56,820 bases of DNA from CAYPCH01 sp964409165 (GCA_964409165.1 CAYPCH010000005.1:1-56820); one strand, 5' to 3'; positions 1-8,160 are shown, numbered from the stretch's first letter. The notes: generated by a model from the letters alone, not told the origin. Numbers and translations: made by a program.

Positions 1-80
1 GTAGTTAAACATTTATCTGTGCGACCTCGTGTCGCACCGTCCGGCTTGGCTGTGGACATGAAATGCTACAGAATTCAACG

Positions 81-530
81 CTAACCCAAGAGTTGGCGAT
101 ACTCCCCACTGGTATACTGGCTTCCCCTGTCACTATGGATAATCGCCCCTCTTAATCCCGGATAAGCCATAATTGCACTTTTTAAAGTCTCTACGCATAA
201 TCCGGTTTTCATGTCATCTGCCATTAAAATTCCTAAAACAGCATTGTCAAAGCAATCTTCAATTGCTGATATATAAAGCTTACCATCGGCAGTCTGAATT
301 TCCGTAATATCCGTCACGACCTTTTCAAGCGGTCTTTCGGCTGTAAAGTCTCTTTTGATTTTGTCATCCGACTTCATGGCTTTCCTGTCTGCCTTTGTTA
401 TTCCATTGGGCTTGCGCTTGGGGGTGTGCACGATCCCCAAACGTTCCATTATCCGATACACTGTACGCTCGCAGGGGATATATGGAAATTCACCATCTGC
501 AGCTTCTTTTTTTAGTTCTAGGACTTCGTG
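81..530 (-). pseudogene. IS3-family transposase (OrfB) remnant
   Basis: Decayed DDE transposase of the IS3 family. The minus-strand frame is open from a stop at 531 to a stop at 81. It carries the helix-turn-helix-adjacent 'ERTVYRIMERLGI' region, then the rve core with the first Asp (VTDITE) and second Asp (IHSDRGSQYTS). It stops right after EYRQLLG, before the catalytic Glu, so the C-terminal third is lost. Another frame continues for about 20 codons beyond position 81, consistent with a frameshift. No full-length element, terminal repeats or OrfA are visible. It is a mobile-element fossil at the window edge and cannot be active as it stands. Confidence 0.85.
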
Positions 531-566
531 TCAAGTATTATTAGGTTTTTTCCAGAGTTGGTTGAT

Positions 567-703
567 TTAACGTTTTAATTCAAGCCGCAATAGTTTGATC
601 TTTAAAAGTTTAAAACTGTTGCGGCCAAACATAATTCGCTTTACAACCTTCAGTTTATTTACACTACCTTCAGCCAGTCCATTATTATAATCCATCTCAA
701 TAG
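567..703 (-). pseudogene. ISL3-family transposase C-terminal remnant
   Basis: A short minus-strand frame ends at a stop at 567-569. It encodes EMDYNNGLAEGSVNKLKVV followed by KRIMFGRNSF, which I recognise as the conserved C-terminal end of ISL3 (IS204/IS1001/IS1165) transposases. A stop codon lies just upstream, near 703, so only about 43 codons survive. It sits directly beside the IS3 remnant, making this a small graveyard of unrelated insertion elements. It is too short to have been listed by length-based gene finding. Confidence 0.7.
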
Positions 704-768
704 CCTATTATTATACAATATCATTTTATCTACAGCATTCATATTTTTTATTAAAAAAAGAGAAAAGG

Positions 769-824
769 TTATTGACATATGCCATAAATAAAGTATAATA
801 AGAATAGATGTCATATGTCAATAA
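769..824 (+). promoter_or_regulatory. Promoter with large inverted repeat (operator) for the ORP-like operon
   Basis: A strong sigma-A-type promoter is present: TTGACA at 772-777, a 16-bp spacer, and TATAAT at 794-799. It is embedded in a perfect 13-bp inverted repeat: TTATTGACATATG at 769-781 and CATATGTCAATAA at 812-824. The left arm covers the -35 box and the right arm lies just past the start site, so a bound dimer or looped complex would block transcription. The ribosome site GGAGGTG and the ATG at 844 follow. The binding protein is unknown; the DUF134 protein encoded at 1157 is a candidate by position only. Confidence 0.7.
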
Positions 825-843
825 CTAAATGGAGGTGAATAAT

Positions 844-1016
844 ATGGCAAGAAGGGATGGAACCGGCCCAATGGGTGCGGGAACAATGACTGGAAGAGCG
901 TTAGGACTTTGCACAGGAACTAATCCTCAAAAACACAAAAAGAGCTGCTCCATGAACAAAAAACCATGTTACAAGAACGACTCGAAGTTATTGATAAGCA
1001 ATTAGAGAACTTATAA
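844..1016 (+). CDS. DUF5320-type small protein, apparently frameshifted
   Basis: The ATG at 844 follows GGAGGTG. The zero frame gives 53 residues starting MARRDGTGPMGAGTMTGRAL and stops at 1003-1005. The start matches the glycine-rich N-terminus of DUF5320 proteins (MPxGDGTGPxGxGPMTGRG), which are small anaerobe proteins usually found beside NifX/MinD genes. Proteins of this family normally end in a short coiled coil. Exactly such a tail (KELLHEQ...LEVIDKQLENL, stop 1014-1016) is present in the -1 frame, entered around the run AAAAAG at 937-942. The gene is therefore either disrupted, mis-sequenced at a homopolymer, or read by -1 slippage. No biochemical function is known for the family. Confidence 0.75.
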
Positions 1017-1028
1017 TGGGTATCAGAT

Positions 1029-1052
1029 ATAACCGGAGGACGCTCCGGTTAT
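1029..1052 (+). other. Hairpin after the DUF5320 gene
   Basis: A perfect 10-bp stem, ATAACCGGAG / CTCCGGTTAT, encloses a GACG loop 12 bases after the DUF5320 stop. No T-tract follows, so it looks more like an mRNA processing or stability hairpin than an intrinsic terminator. It would allow differential expression of the first gene and the rest of the operon. Confidence 0.5.
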
Positions 1053-1062
1053 CCCTGACTAG

Positions 1063-1124
1063 AGTCATTTCCTGAAAGGAAATCCGACAAAAAGCAAGGG
1101 ACTCGATATCCCCAAGCTTTTTAT
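1063..1124 (+). repeat. Dispersed two-hairpin repeat, copy 1
   Basis: About 62 bp, beginning TCATTTCCTGAAAGGAAATCC and ending in a second hairpin whose arms are AAAAAGC and GCTTTTT with a GGG/CCC inner stem around ACTCGATA. Closely related sequence recurs at 34835-34894 and 34995-35028. Between the copies the second stem differs (AAAAAGCAA here, AAAAAGCTT there) while pairing is kept, which suggests selection on structure. Here it lies between the DUF5320 and DUF134 genes. I do not recognise it as a known riboswitch. Confidence 0.6.
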
Positions 1125-1156
1125 TGCACTGATTAGAATGAAGGTGGTGATAAATT

Positions 1157-1534
1157 ATGGCAAGACCAATGAAGTGGAGAAAAGTATGTTGCTTGCCTGA
1201 GAGCAATAGATTCGGACCTCTTGATTCACCTACAGAGGCAGAAGACCATGTAAACATGACTGTTGACGAGTATGAAACCATAAGGCTTATTGATTTGGAG
1301 GGCTTTACACAAGAAGAGTGTGCCATGCAGATGAATGTAGCTCGTAGTACCGTTCAAGGCATTTATATTGAAGCCAGAAAAAAGCTGGCTGAATCATTGG
1401 TTAACGGAAGGGTACTGTCAATTGAGGGTGGTGAATATCGACTTTGTGATGGATTGGGGAATGGTTGTGGTCGCGGCTGTCATAGGCATAGGCGTGGTCG
1501 ATGCTTTACTGATGATGAGGATAGAGGAGGTTGA
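1157..1534 (+). CDS. DUF134 (UPF0251) DNA-binding protein
   Basis: A 125-residue protein with the RBS AAGGTGGTG upstream. It starts MARPMKWRKVCCLPE, the typical start of the DUF134/UPF0251 family, then NRFGP, and has a sigma-70 region-4-like helix-turn-helix around residues 38-80 (MTVDEYETIRLIDLEGFTQE ... ARSTVQGIYIEARKKLAE). The C-terminus is rich in Cys, Gly, His and Arg (CGRGCHRHRRGRC) and could bind metal or an Fe-S cluster. The family is a predicted regulator commonly encoded next to NifX/NifB-domain and MinD-type ATPase genes in anaerobes. It is the natural candidate to act on the palindromic promoter at 769-824. Its ligand is unknown. Confidence 0.85.
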   Translation: MARPMKWRKVCCLPESNRFGPLDSPTEAEDHVNMTVDEYETIRLIDLEGFTQEECAMQMNVARSTVQGIYIEARKKLAESLVNGRVLSIEGGEYRLCDGLGNGCGRGCHRHRRGRCFTDDEDRGG

Positions 1535-1639
1535 TTATTTATTAAGAATGTGTAATTAAATATTTTATGTGCCCTCAAATTTAGCTGTGGGTGCGTTACG
1601 TAATACAATTGAAAACTAATATAGAACGGAGGGTTTTTT

Positions 1640-2008
1640 ATGAAATTAGCAATTCCAGTAGATGAGAAAACCTTGGAGTCGAATGTATGTGTATCCTTTG
1701 GACGTACTCCCTATTTTCTTATTTATGATACAGAAACAAAGGATAGTGTATTTATTGATAACAGTGCAGCAACAAGTACAGGTGGTGCCGGGATCAAGGC
1801 TGCACAAACAATAGTGGACAACAGAGCCAATGCCTTGTTGACACCTAGATGTGGACAAAACGCTGCCGACGTGATCAAATCTGCTGATATCAAAATATAT
1901 AAAACGACATCTGCTTCAGTAAAGGATAATATTGCTGCTTTTATTGATGGGAAACTGCCTTTGCTGGATGAAATTCATGCTGGATTTCATGGACACGGAG
2001 GCAATTAA
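1640..2008 (+). CDS. NifX/NifB-type dinitrogenase iron-molybdenum cofactor domain protein
   Basis: A 122-residue single-domain protein of the Di-Nase FeMo-cofactor family (NifB C-terminus/NifX/MTH1175 fold), preceded by GGAGGG. It shows the usual MKLAIPVDE start, SFGRTPYFLIYD strand, GGAGIKAAQ loop and LLTPRCGQNAADV segment, plus a His-rich tail (HAGFHGHGGN). Members bind or carry metal clusters. In Desulfovibrio the related Orange protein holds a Mo-Cu cluster. No nitrogenase genes are nearby, so a nitrogen-fixation role is not supported. It is followed after one base by a MinD-type ATPase gene, and it pairs with the second family member at 5425. Confidence 0.85.
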   Translation: MKLAIPVDEKTLESNVCVSFGRTPYFLIYDTETKDSVFIDNSAATSTGGAGIKAAQTIVDNRANALLTPRCGQNAADVIKSADIKIYKTTSASVKDNIAAFIDGKLPLLDEIHAGFHGHGGN

Positions 2009-2009
2009 T

Positions 2010-2867
2010 ATGAGAATCGCTGTGCTAAGTGGTAAGGGCGGCACAGGAAAAACATTGGTATCAGTAAATTTAGCAGCGGTAGCGAAAGTATCAACGTATA
2101 TTGATTGTGATGTCGAAGAGCCAAATGGGCACCTGTTTTTTAAGCCTGAAGGAGTTCAGGAAGAAGAAATATCAGTAAAGATTCCAGAAGTGAATAATGA
2201 ACTATGCAATGGGTGTCGAAAATGCGTTGATTTTTGTAAATTTAATGCTCTTGCCTATACTAAAGACAAATTGATTATCTTTGACGAGGTATGCCACTCA
2301 TGCGGCGGCTGTATCTTGGTTTGCCCTGAAAAGGCACTAACAGAGAAAGAAAAGGTTATTGGCAAAGTCCAAAAAGGGGTTTCCGGCATGGTGACGGTAT
2401 GGACTGGAATATTAAACACCGGCGAAGCTTCGGGTATTCCTATTATAAAGAAGCTACTTGGCGAAAACCCGAAAATCAATAAACAGACTTTTATTGACTG
2501 TCCTCCCGGAAGTGCTTGTGTAGTAATGGAAAGCATCAAAGATGCAGATTATTGTGTGTTGGTAGCTGAACCGACATTATTTGGTGTTCATAACCTCAAT
2601 ATGGTATACGAACTGGTCAAGTTATTTAATAGACCGTTTGGGGTGGTTCTTAATAAATGTTTGGAAGAAGAAAACCCGGCAGAGAAGTTTTGCTTGGAAA
2701 AGAATATTAAGATTTTAGGGCGGATTCCATTTGACACCAACCTTGGAACATTGAATTCAAATGCAGAAATTGCCGTTAGTAAAGACGAAAAGTACCGGGA
2801 TATGTTTTGTGCTCTGCTCAAAACAGTAACAAAGGAGGTGCAACATGAAACGATTACTAATCCTTAG
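2010..2867 (+). CDS. MinD-superfamily P-loop ATPase with inserted 2x[4Fe-4S] ferredoxin domain
   Basis: The start is the ATG at 2010, with GGAGG at the end of the preceding gene, giving 285 residues (a longer upstream frame lacks a ribosome site). The deviant Walker A GKGGTGKT lies at residues 8-15. A two-cluster ferredoxin insert follows, with Cys 66/69/72/76 and 95/98/101/105. The Walker B-like region is FIDCPPGSA. This architecture matches the paired MinD/ferredoxin ATPases of ORP-type clusters, thought to assemble or insert metal clusters or to position partner proteins. It overlaps the next gene, a homolog, by 23 bases, so the two are probably translationally coupled and may form a heterodimer. 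Confidence 0.88.
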   Translation: MRIAVLSGKGGTGKTLVSVNLAAVAKVSTYIDCDVEEPNGHLFFKPEGVQEEEISVKIPEVNNELCNGCRKCVDFCKFNALAYTKDKLIIFDEVCHSCGGCILVCPEKALTEKEKVIGKVQKGVSGMVTVWTGILNTGEASGIPIIKKLLGENPKINKQTFIDCPPGSACVVMESIKDADYCVLVAEPTLFGVHNLNMVYELVKLFNRPFGVVLNKCLEEENPAEKFCLEKNIKILGRIPFDTNLGTLNSNAEIAVSKDEKYRDMFCALLKTVTKEVQHETITNP

Positions 2868-3720
2868 TGGAAAGGGTGGTACCGGAAAAACCACAATAGC
2901 AAGTGCATTTATAAAACTTGCTGACGCCAAGGCATATGCGGATTGTGATGTGGATGCCCCCAACCTGCACCTTATAACCGGATGGAACTCTGCACCTAAA
3001 AAAACAGATTATTATGGGTTGCCAAAAGCCGAGATAAATATTGAACTGTGCATTGAATGCGATCAGTGCAGACAAAACTGCCGATTTGACGCTATTTCAA
3101 TAGATGGAAAATATAAAGTGGATTCTTTTGCATGTGAAGGCTGTGGTGTTTGCGAGTATGTTTGCCCTGCGGGGGCGGTAACTTTGAAACCAGCAGTGGA
3201 TGGAGAATTAATGCTGTATTCTGATAAAGAAAAAGTGTTTTCAACAGCACAGCTTAAAATGGGAAGTGGCACCTCCGGAATGCTTGTCACTGAGGTGAAA
3301 AAACAGATGAAATTGGTAGCGGTTGATGTTGAATTAGCTGTTATTGATGGTTCTCCCGGAATAGGATGCCCTGTTATTGCATCACTCAGTGGTGTGGATA
3401 TGGTTTTGATAGTAGCAGAACCTTCCATATCAGGTATCAGCGATATGGAGCGTATTATAAATACAGCGGCGAAATTCGGAACAAAGACCGCAGTATGTAT
3501 AAACAAATATGATACCAACATGGAAAACACAGAAAAGATTGAAGGGTTTTGTAAAAAACAGGGACTGCCCTTTATCGGCAAAATACCGTTTGACTCAAAC
3601 GCAGTAAAAGCTATCAATAATGCTCAAACCATTGTAGATATGGCATGTACATCGGGAACAGCGGTTAAAGAGGTTTACCACAAGACAATGAATCTGCTTT
3701 TTGAAAAAGGTGGTGGCTAG
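2845..3720 (+). CDS. Second MinD-superfamily P-loop ATPase with ferredoxin domain
   Basis: A 291-residue paralog of the preceding gene; the ATG at 2845 follows AAAGGAGGTG. The Walker A GKGGTGKTT is at residues 9-17. The two ferredoxin motifs have Cys 69/72/75/79 and 97/100/103/107, and the switch region is IDGSPGIGCP. The tandem arrangement of two such ATPases is characteristic of the anaerobe-specific Orange protein complex loci (DVU2103/2104-like). It is probably cytoplasmic and uses ATP to drive Fe-S or Mo-Cu cluster transfer. The partner assignment is inference from position; the fold and cluster motifs are directly visible. Confidence 0.88.
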   Translation: MKRLLILSGKGGTGKTTIASAFIKLADAKAYADCDVDAPNLHLITGWNSAPKKTDYYGLPKAEINIELCIECDQCRQNCRFDAISIDGKYKVDSFACEGCGVCEYVCPAGAVTLKPAVDGELMLYSDKEKVFSTAQLKMGSGTSGMLVTEVKKQMKLVAVDVELAVIDGSPGIGCPVIASLSGVDMVLIVAEPSISGISDMERIINTAAKFGTKTAVCINKYDTNMENTEKIEGFCKKQGLPFIGKIPFDSNAVKAINNAQTIVDMACTSGTAVKEVYHKTMNLLFEKGGG

Positions 3721-3725
3721 AAGTC

Positions 3726-4565
3726 ATGATTATTAAAACTTTAGTGGAAAATACATCAATATCAAAAGACTTTGGTAGCGAGCATGGCCTTAGCCTGTAT
3801 ATAGAAACAAAGAAGCACAAAATATTATTTGATATAGGTGCAAGCGAGTTGTTTCTTCAAAATGCTGAAAAACTTGATGTAAATATTGCGGGTATCGATT
3901 TTCTCGTAATTTCACATGGACATTATGACCATGGCGGTGGATTAAAGGCATTCTTGCGGGAAAATGGCACAGCAAAAATATATCTTCATCAACAGGCCTT
4001 TGAAAAGCATTATGCATTGCGTTCAACTGGTAAACCAGAATTTATCGGTTTAGATGAGGACTTGAAGCAGAATGAGCAAATTGTATTTGTTTCAAATGTT
4101 CCAAATGTTTCAAATGATTATTTTATTGACAAAGGGGTTTGGTTGTTCTCAAATATAATACAAAAAGAGCCTCGGTCAAAATCAAATAGTGGTTTGTTAA
4201 CTGAGCAAAATGGGCAAACGGTGGACGACACCTTTAATCATGAACAAAATCTTGTGGTCGAGGACGATGGTAAGACTCTATTGTTAACAGGTTGCGCCCA
4301 TAATGGTGTTGTTAATATAATTGAGCATTTTTACCTTATCAAAGGACGAATGCCTGATTATGTGATAGGCGGATTCCATCTTTCCAGCCGCTCTGGCGGA
4401 AACGAGGACTCTGATACGATAGATAAAGTTGGTAGACACCTGATGGGTACAAAAGCAAAGTATTATACCTGCCACTGCACAGGCATAGGAAATTATGAAA
4501 GGCTGAAATCTGCCATGGCTGATAGCATTGATTATCTGTCAGCAGGCAACGTAATAACAATCTAA
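3726..4565 (+). CDS. Metallo-beta-lactamase-fold hydrolase (DHPPP-synthase-like)
   Basis: 279 residues. The metal motif HGHYDH is at residues 64-69, a second ligand region is TGCAHNGVVNI, and a late GGFHL motif is present. This pattern is that of the MJ0301-like subgroup often annotated as 7,8-dihydropterin-6-methyl-4-(beta-D-ribofuranosyl)aminobenzene-5'-phosphate synthase. That annotation concerns methanopterin synthesis, which is unlikely here. In these clusters the enzyme more likely acts on an unknown small substrate linked to cluster assembly. It starts five bases after the previous stop and belongs to the same operon. Confidence 0.8.
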   Translation: MIIKTLVENTSISKDFGSEHGLSLYIETKKHKILFDIGASELFLQNAEKLDVNIAGIDFLVISHGHYDHGGGLKAFLRENGTAKIYLHQQAFEKHYALRSTGKPEFIGLDEDLKQNEQIVFVSNVPNVSNDYFIDKGVWLFSNIIQKEPRSKSNSGLLTEQNGQTVDDTFNHEQNLVVEDDGKTLLLTGCAHNGVVNIIEHFYLIKGRMPDYVIGGFHLSSRSGGNEDSDTIDKVGRHLMGTKAKYYTCHCTGIGNYERLKSAMADSIDYLSAGNVITI

Positions 4566-4583
4566 AATGAAGGAGCCAATATT

Positions 4584-5423
4584 ATGAGCGAAAATTGCAA
4601 TCAAAGCTGTAACAGTTGCTCGGAGGACTGCGCAGAAAGAAAAGAACAGAAGAATGACTTCTCCGAAAAACCACATGAAATGAGCAGTATAAAAAAGGTA
4701 ATTGGCATTGTCAGTGGTAAAGGAGGAGTCGGCAAGTCACTTGTAACCTCCATGCTTGCAGTTACTATGAATAGAATGAATTATCATACTGCCATTCTTG
4801 ATGCAGATGTTACAGGACCCTCTATTCCTAAAGCCTTTGGTATCAAGAAAAAGGCCACAGGTAATGAATTTGGACTATTTCCTGTTAAAACCAAGACCGG
4901 TATTGATATTATGTCAGTCAATTTGCTTTTGGAAAACGATACTGACCCGGTTGTATGGAGAGGACCGATTATTGCCGGTACAGTCAAACAGTTTTGGACT
5001 GATGTTATCTGGACTGATGTAGATTTTATGTTTATTGATATGCCACCAGGTACCGGTGATGTTCCCCTTACGGTATTTCAATCTATTGCTGTTGATGGTA
5101 TTATCGTTGTAACCTCACCACAAGAACTGGTATCGATGATTGTTTCAAAAGCAGTCAAGATGGCTGAGATGATGAATATCCCTATTATTGGTTTGGTGGA
5201 AAATATGTCCTATTTTAAATGTCCTGATAACGGCAAGGATTATAATATATTTGGAGAAAGCCATATTGAAGAAATTGCTGATAAACATAATTTAAAGGTT
5301 CTTGCTAAAATACCTATTGACCCGAAAATTTCAGCTGCATGTGACAAGGGTATGATAGAGCTTTTCGATGGCAATTGGCTTGAGCCGGTTGCAAAAATAT
5401 TAGAAAAAATGGAGGAAAACTAA
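4584..5423 (+). CDS. Mrp/NBP35-family iron-sulfur carrier ATPase
   Basis: 279 residues with AAGGAG upstream. The N-terminal tail holds four closely spaced cysteines (5, 9, 12, 16), a likely bridging Fe-S site. The Mrp core has the Walker A GKGGVGKS at 45-52, DADVTGPSIP, and FIDMPPGTGD. The usual C-terminal CPxCG pair is reduced to CPDNG, so the second Cys of the classical ApbC site is missing. The N-terminal cysteines may replace it. The likely role is ATP-dependent Fe-S (or mixed metal) cluster delivery to the NifX-type proteins of this operon. The next gene begins after one base. Confidence 0.88.
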   Translation: MSENCNQSCNSCSEDCAERKEQKNDFSEKPHEMSSIKKVIGIVSGKGGVGKSLVTSMLAVTMNRMNYHTAILDADVTGPSIPKAFGIKKKATGNEFGLFPVKTKTGIDIMSVNLLLENDTDPVVWRGPIIAGTVKQFWTDVIWTDVDFMFIDMPPGTGDVPLTVFQSIAVDGIIVVTSPQELVSMIVSKAVKMAEMMNIPIIGLVENMSYFKCPDNGKDYNIFGESHIEEIADKHNLKVLAKIPIDPKISAACDKGMIELFDGNWLEPVAKILEKMEEN

Positions 5424-5424
5424 A

Positions 5425-5784
5425 ATGATGAAAATTGCTGTAGCAAGTGATAATGGGATGGTAACTGGGCACTTTGGACATTGCGAAGGGTTTATGATTT
5501 TTGATGCCGAAAATAATCAAATTATTAAAAGTGAAACTATTGCCAATCCCGGACACAGACCTGGGTTTTTGCCCAATTTTTTGAATGACCTAGGTGTTAA
5601 TGTAATTATTTCAGGTGGTATGGGCGGTGGAGCTATTGACATATTCAATGAAAAAAACATTGAGGTTATTGTTGGAGCAAGAGGTAATGCCAAAGCAGCG
5701 GTAGAGGCGTACCTGCAAGGCTCTCTAAAATCTACTGGTTCCGTTTGCCATGAGCATCAGCATCATGATGAATGTGGCGAATAA
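5425..5784 (+). CDS. Second NifX/NifB-type cofactor-binding protein (Orange-protein-like)
   Basis: 119 residues (118 from the second ATG at 5428). The start MKIAVASDNGMVTGHFGHCE is the signature of MTH1175/NifX-domain proteins, with SGGMGGGAIDIF and GARGNAKAAVEAYL, and the tail CHEHQHHDECGE could bind metal. It is paralogous to the gene at 1640 but closer to the Orange protein. It is the last gene of the operon, directly after mrp, and a strong hairpin terminator follows at 5851. The bound cofactor cannot be told from sequence. Confidence 0.85.
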   Translation: MMKIAVASDNGMVTGHFGHCEGFMIFDAENNQIIKSETIANPGHRPGFLPNFLNDLGVNVIISGGMGGGAIDIFNEKNIEVIVGARGNAKAAVEAYLQGSLKSTGSVCHEHQHHDECGE

Positions 5785-5850
5785 AACACTCCTTTGTGTG
5801 AAATTCCGACACATGAATGGCTTGTAAAATCTTACAATTTTTATAAAAAC

Positions 5851-5899
5851 AAAAACTCCTCACCACAGATTCTTTTAAAAACCGTGATGAGGAGTTTTT
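5851..5899. terminator. Bidirectional intrinsic terminator
   Basis: The arms AAAAACTCCTCA (5851-5862) and TGAGGAGTTTTT (5888-5899) pair perfectly. The structure has T-runs in both orientations, so it can end the plus-strand ORP-like operon and the minus-strand blaR1-like transcript that converges from 5989. Confidence 0.85.
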
Positions 5900-5988
5900 G
5901 CTTCCTATAAATAGTTTTGACACACATTTACTTTCTCGTAGTATCAAGCTTAATAAATGAATATTGCATGCCTATTTTAGGATTGATT

Positions 5989-8160
5989 TTATCGCATATG
6001 CTTTGCAATATATACAGCTGTTTTGGCAATAGGAGATATATCAACCTCTTTGTCAGAGGTACTTGTCCAAAGGGCGTAATTAAATCCCTTATAGCTCCAA
6101 CCGGCAAGTACACCTTTCATATCTTTTCCAGAAATGATACACTGTACTTTAATGTCGATAGGGCTTCCGTCCTCCATGGTTTCGGCGAACCATTTTTCCT
6201 CCCGTTCCACATCAAAGGAATACGATATTCCGGATAAAGTCTTAATGTTTTCCTTGCCTGCACGCAACACCATATCGGTTTCAATGATTTTATCAAAGTA
6301 TTCCACTTGTGCAATTGTTTCATCAAGTACTCTATAAGTAGGGTCGCCAATCCAATTTCCATTTTCAGGTAAGTGAATTAGGATTCCTAATTTGTTAAGA
6401 ATCTCCAATTCTGCTTTTAGTACCGCTGTTTTACCCTGGGATACACTTACAATCTCAAAGTTCCCGTTATTATCCAACATCTTAATATTCAGCTCCCGAA
6501 ACAGCCCACTAAAGGTGCCTTTTCCTGAAATGTCATCCTCCGGTGAGGAATACTCATCCGTAGCAGTGGTAATCTCGTATTGGATACGAGCGTAAATGGT
6601 ATAAGCCTCTATTCCATCGTCACTTTCTGATCTCTCAGATCCAAGAACGGTAACCCGGTCTATGGTATAATCCGATATGCGTTCTGAGCGGGAGACCTTT
6701 TCACCCATATAGCTGTTCAGCCATTGCATGGCTGCCTCCTTGCCAATGACTTGTGGCGATTCATCGGGTTTTACCCAGAAGGATAGGCGGCTCTCCGAAG
6801 AAAAAAGAGCCACAAGCTGAGAATAAAGATAGTCGGAGAGAATGGTGTACATTCCCAGTTCTTCACTTTGCAAAACAGACCGTCCGTCAGCCAGCCGATA
6901 GGCGTAGTAGTCGTGACTTTCCCAAACTTTGGGGAAGTTTTGACGAATTCGATAGCTTTCCTCCAATGTGCTAATATCGCTACCCTCCCACGCCGCAGAC
7001 TTGACCATAGAGTCCATAATAATGGCTTGAGCAAGTGACTGGGTTTCCAAAGAGGATTCGTAAAGTACCTCACCGTTTTTGCCAAGTTTCATAATAGAAT
7101 ATTCTGAATTGATCGTTTCAGATGGCGTTGTTATAATATCGGCAGAATTATTACTAGCAATGTTTCCGGCAATTTCATCTGGCTGTATATCGGATAAGTA
7201 ATTTCCGGACATCTCAAAGCTTCGTTCTGCTTTTTGATTGGTTGCAAAACCGATACCAAGTGCAACCACAATTATGAACGATAAGGCTACTACCCAAAAG
7301 GCAGGCTTTTTATAATTCAGTACATTTCTTATCCTCCCTTTGGTATCGCCTTCACCAAAGGCAAGAGGGGTACCGCCAATGATGCGTCTGCCTGTTGCAA
7401 GAGTTAACAGCGAGGTGGAATACTCCTTTTTCACATCACTGCCTAACTGTTTGATGACGGCTTCATCACAGGACATTTCCATATCCCTGCCACTAACAAA
7501 AAATGCTGCCCATACAAGAGGATTAAACCAGTGCAGGCAAAGCACAAAGAAGGATAATATCTTTACCACATGGTCAAACCGCCTGATATGCATCTCTTCG
7601 TGCAATAGGATATATCTTTTTTCCTCATCTGAAAGGGACGTGGGTAGATAAATTTTAGGTCGAATAATACCCATAACAAAAGGAGTTTCTAAATGCTTCG
7701 CAAGATAGATATTATCTCTTTCATTAACGGCATTTTTAAGGCATCTTTGAAGCTTCACAAGGGAGATAATGCTGTAAACCAGCAAAACAGTAATGCCCAG
7801 TAACCAGACCATGATGCCAATGGAAACCCAAACTTGCAGGGGATTTATACTTGCAGTCGGGGTTGCTGCATGCAGTGATGAATTCACTGCATGATTGACT
7901 GTCGAAATGCCTGTATCTATTGTTGGAACAGTTGCGTAAACGATATCTTGAGAAATAGCATTTGTTTTTGCAGGTAAAAGACTAAACATACTTTCAAAAG
8001 TGAAAGGGCAGATTAGACGAAACAGAACAACACCCCAAAGGGCATAGGAAAAAACTTTAGGTGACTTTTTCAAGAGTAGCCTTGCTATCAGTACAAAAAT
8101 TATCACAAAGCTGGCAGTAAAGCTCATATTAAGAATTTGCAAGAATATCTTTTCAAGCAT
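5989..8160 (-). CDS. BlaR1/MecR1-type M56 antirepressor metalloprotease with atypical sensor domain
   Basis: 723 residues. Transmembrane helices occur at about 8-30, 35-52, 108-135 and 200-222, and again at about 290-312. The cytosolic zinc protease motif HEEMH is at 187-191, with the conserved CDEAV at 231-235. Family members sense a signal outside the cell and cleave the partner repressor. The C-terminal 400 residues do not show the SxxK/STxK penicillin-binding motifs of true BlaR1, and contain two repeated-looking alpha/beta segments instead. The inducer is therefore probably not a beta-lactam. The start codon overlaps the blaI-like stop by one base, so the two genes form an operon. Confidence 0.85.
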   Translation of the reverse strand: MLEKIFLQILNMSFTASFVIIFVLIARLLLKKSPKVFSYALWGVVLFRLICPFTFESMFSLLPAKTNAISQDIVYATVPTIDTGISTVNHAVNSSLHAATPTASINPLQVWVSIGIMVWLLGITVLLVYSIISLVKLQRCLKNAVNERDNIYLAKHLETPFVMGIIRPKIYLPTSLSDEEKRYILLHEEMHIRRFDHVVKILSFFVLCLHWFNPLVWAAFFVSGRDMEMSCDEAVIKQLGSDVKKEYSTSLLTLATGRRIIGGTPLAFGEGDTKGRIRNVLNYKKPAFWVVALSFIIVVALGIGFATNQKAERSFEMSGNYLSDIQPDEIAGNIASNNSADIITTPSETINSEYSIMKLGKNGEVLYESSLETQSLAQAIIMDSMVKSAAWEGSDISTLEESYRIRQNFPKVWESHDYYAYRLADGRSVLQSEELGMYTILSDYLYSQLVALFSSESRLSFWVKPDESPQVIGKEAAMQWLNSYMGEKVSRSERISDYTIDRVTVLGSERSESDDGIEAYTIYARIQYEITTATDEYSSPEDDISGKGTFSGLFRELNIKMLDNNGNFEIVSVSQGKTAVLKAELEILNKLGILIHLPENGNWIGDPTYRVLDETIAQVEYFDKIIETDMVLRAGKENIKTLSGISYSFDVEREEKWFAETMEDGSPIDIKVQCIISGKDMKGVLAGWSYKGFNYALWTSTSDKEVDISPIAKTAVYIAKHMR

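Noticed and set aside
3063..3617. 184-codon minus-strand open frame opposite the second MinD gene
   Set aside because: It is a shadow of a well-conserved gene with ferredoxin and Walker motifs on the plus strand; no ribosome site or family match.
1640..5784. Nitrogen-fixation cluster
   Set aside because: NifX/NifB-like domains are present, but nifHDK, nifB radical SAM and nifE/N are absent; the content fits an Orange-protein-type cluster.
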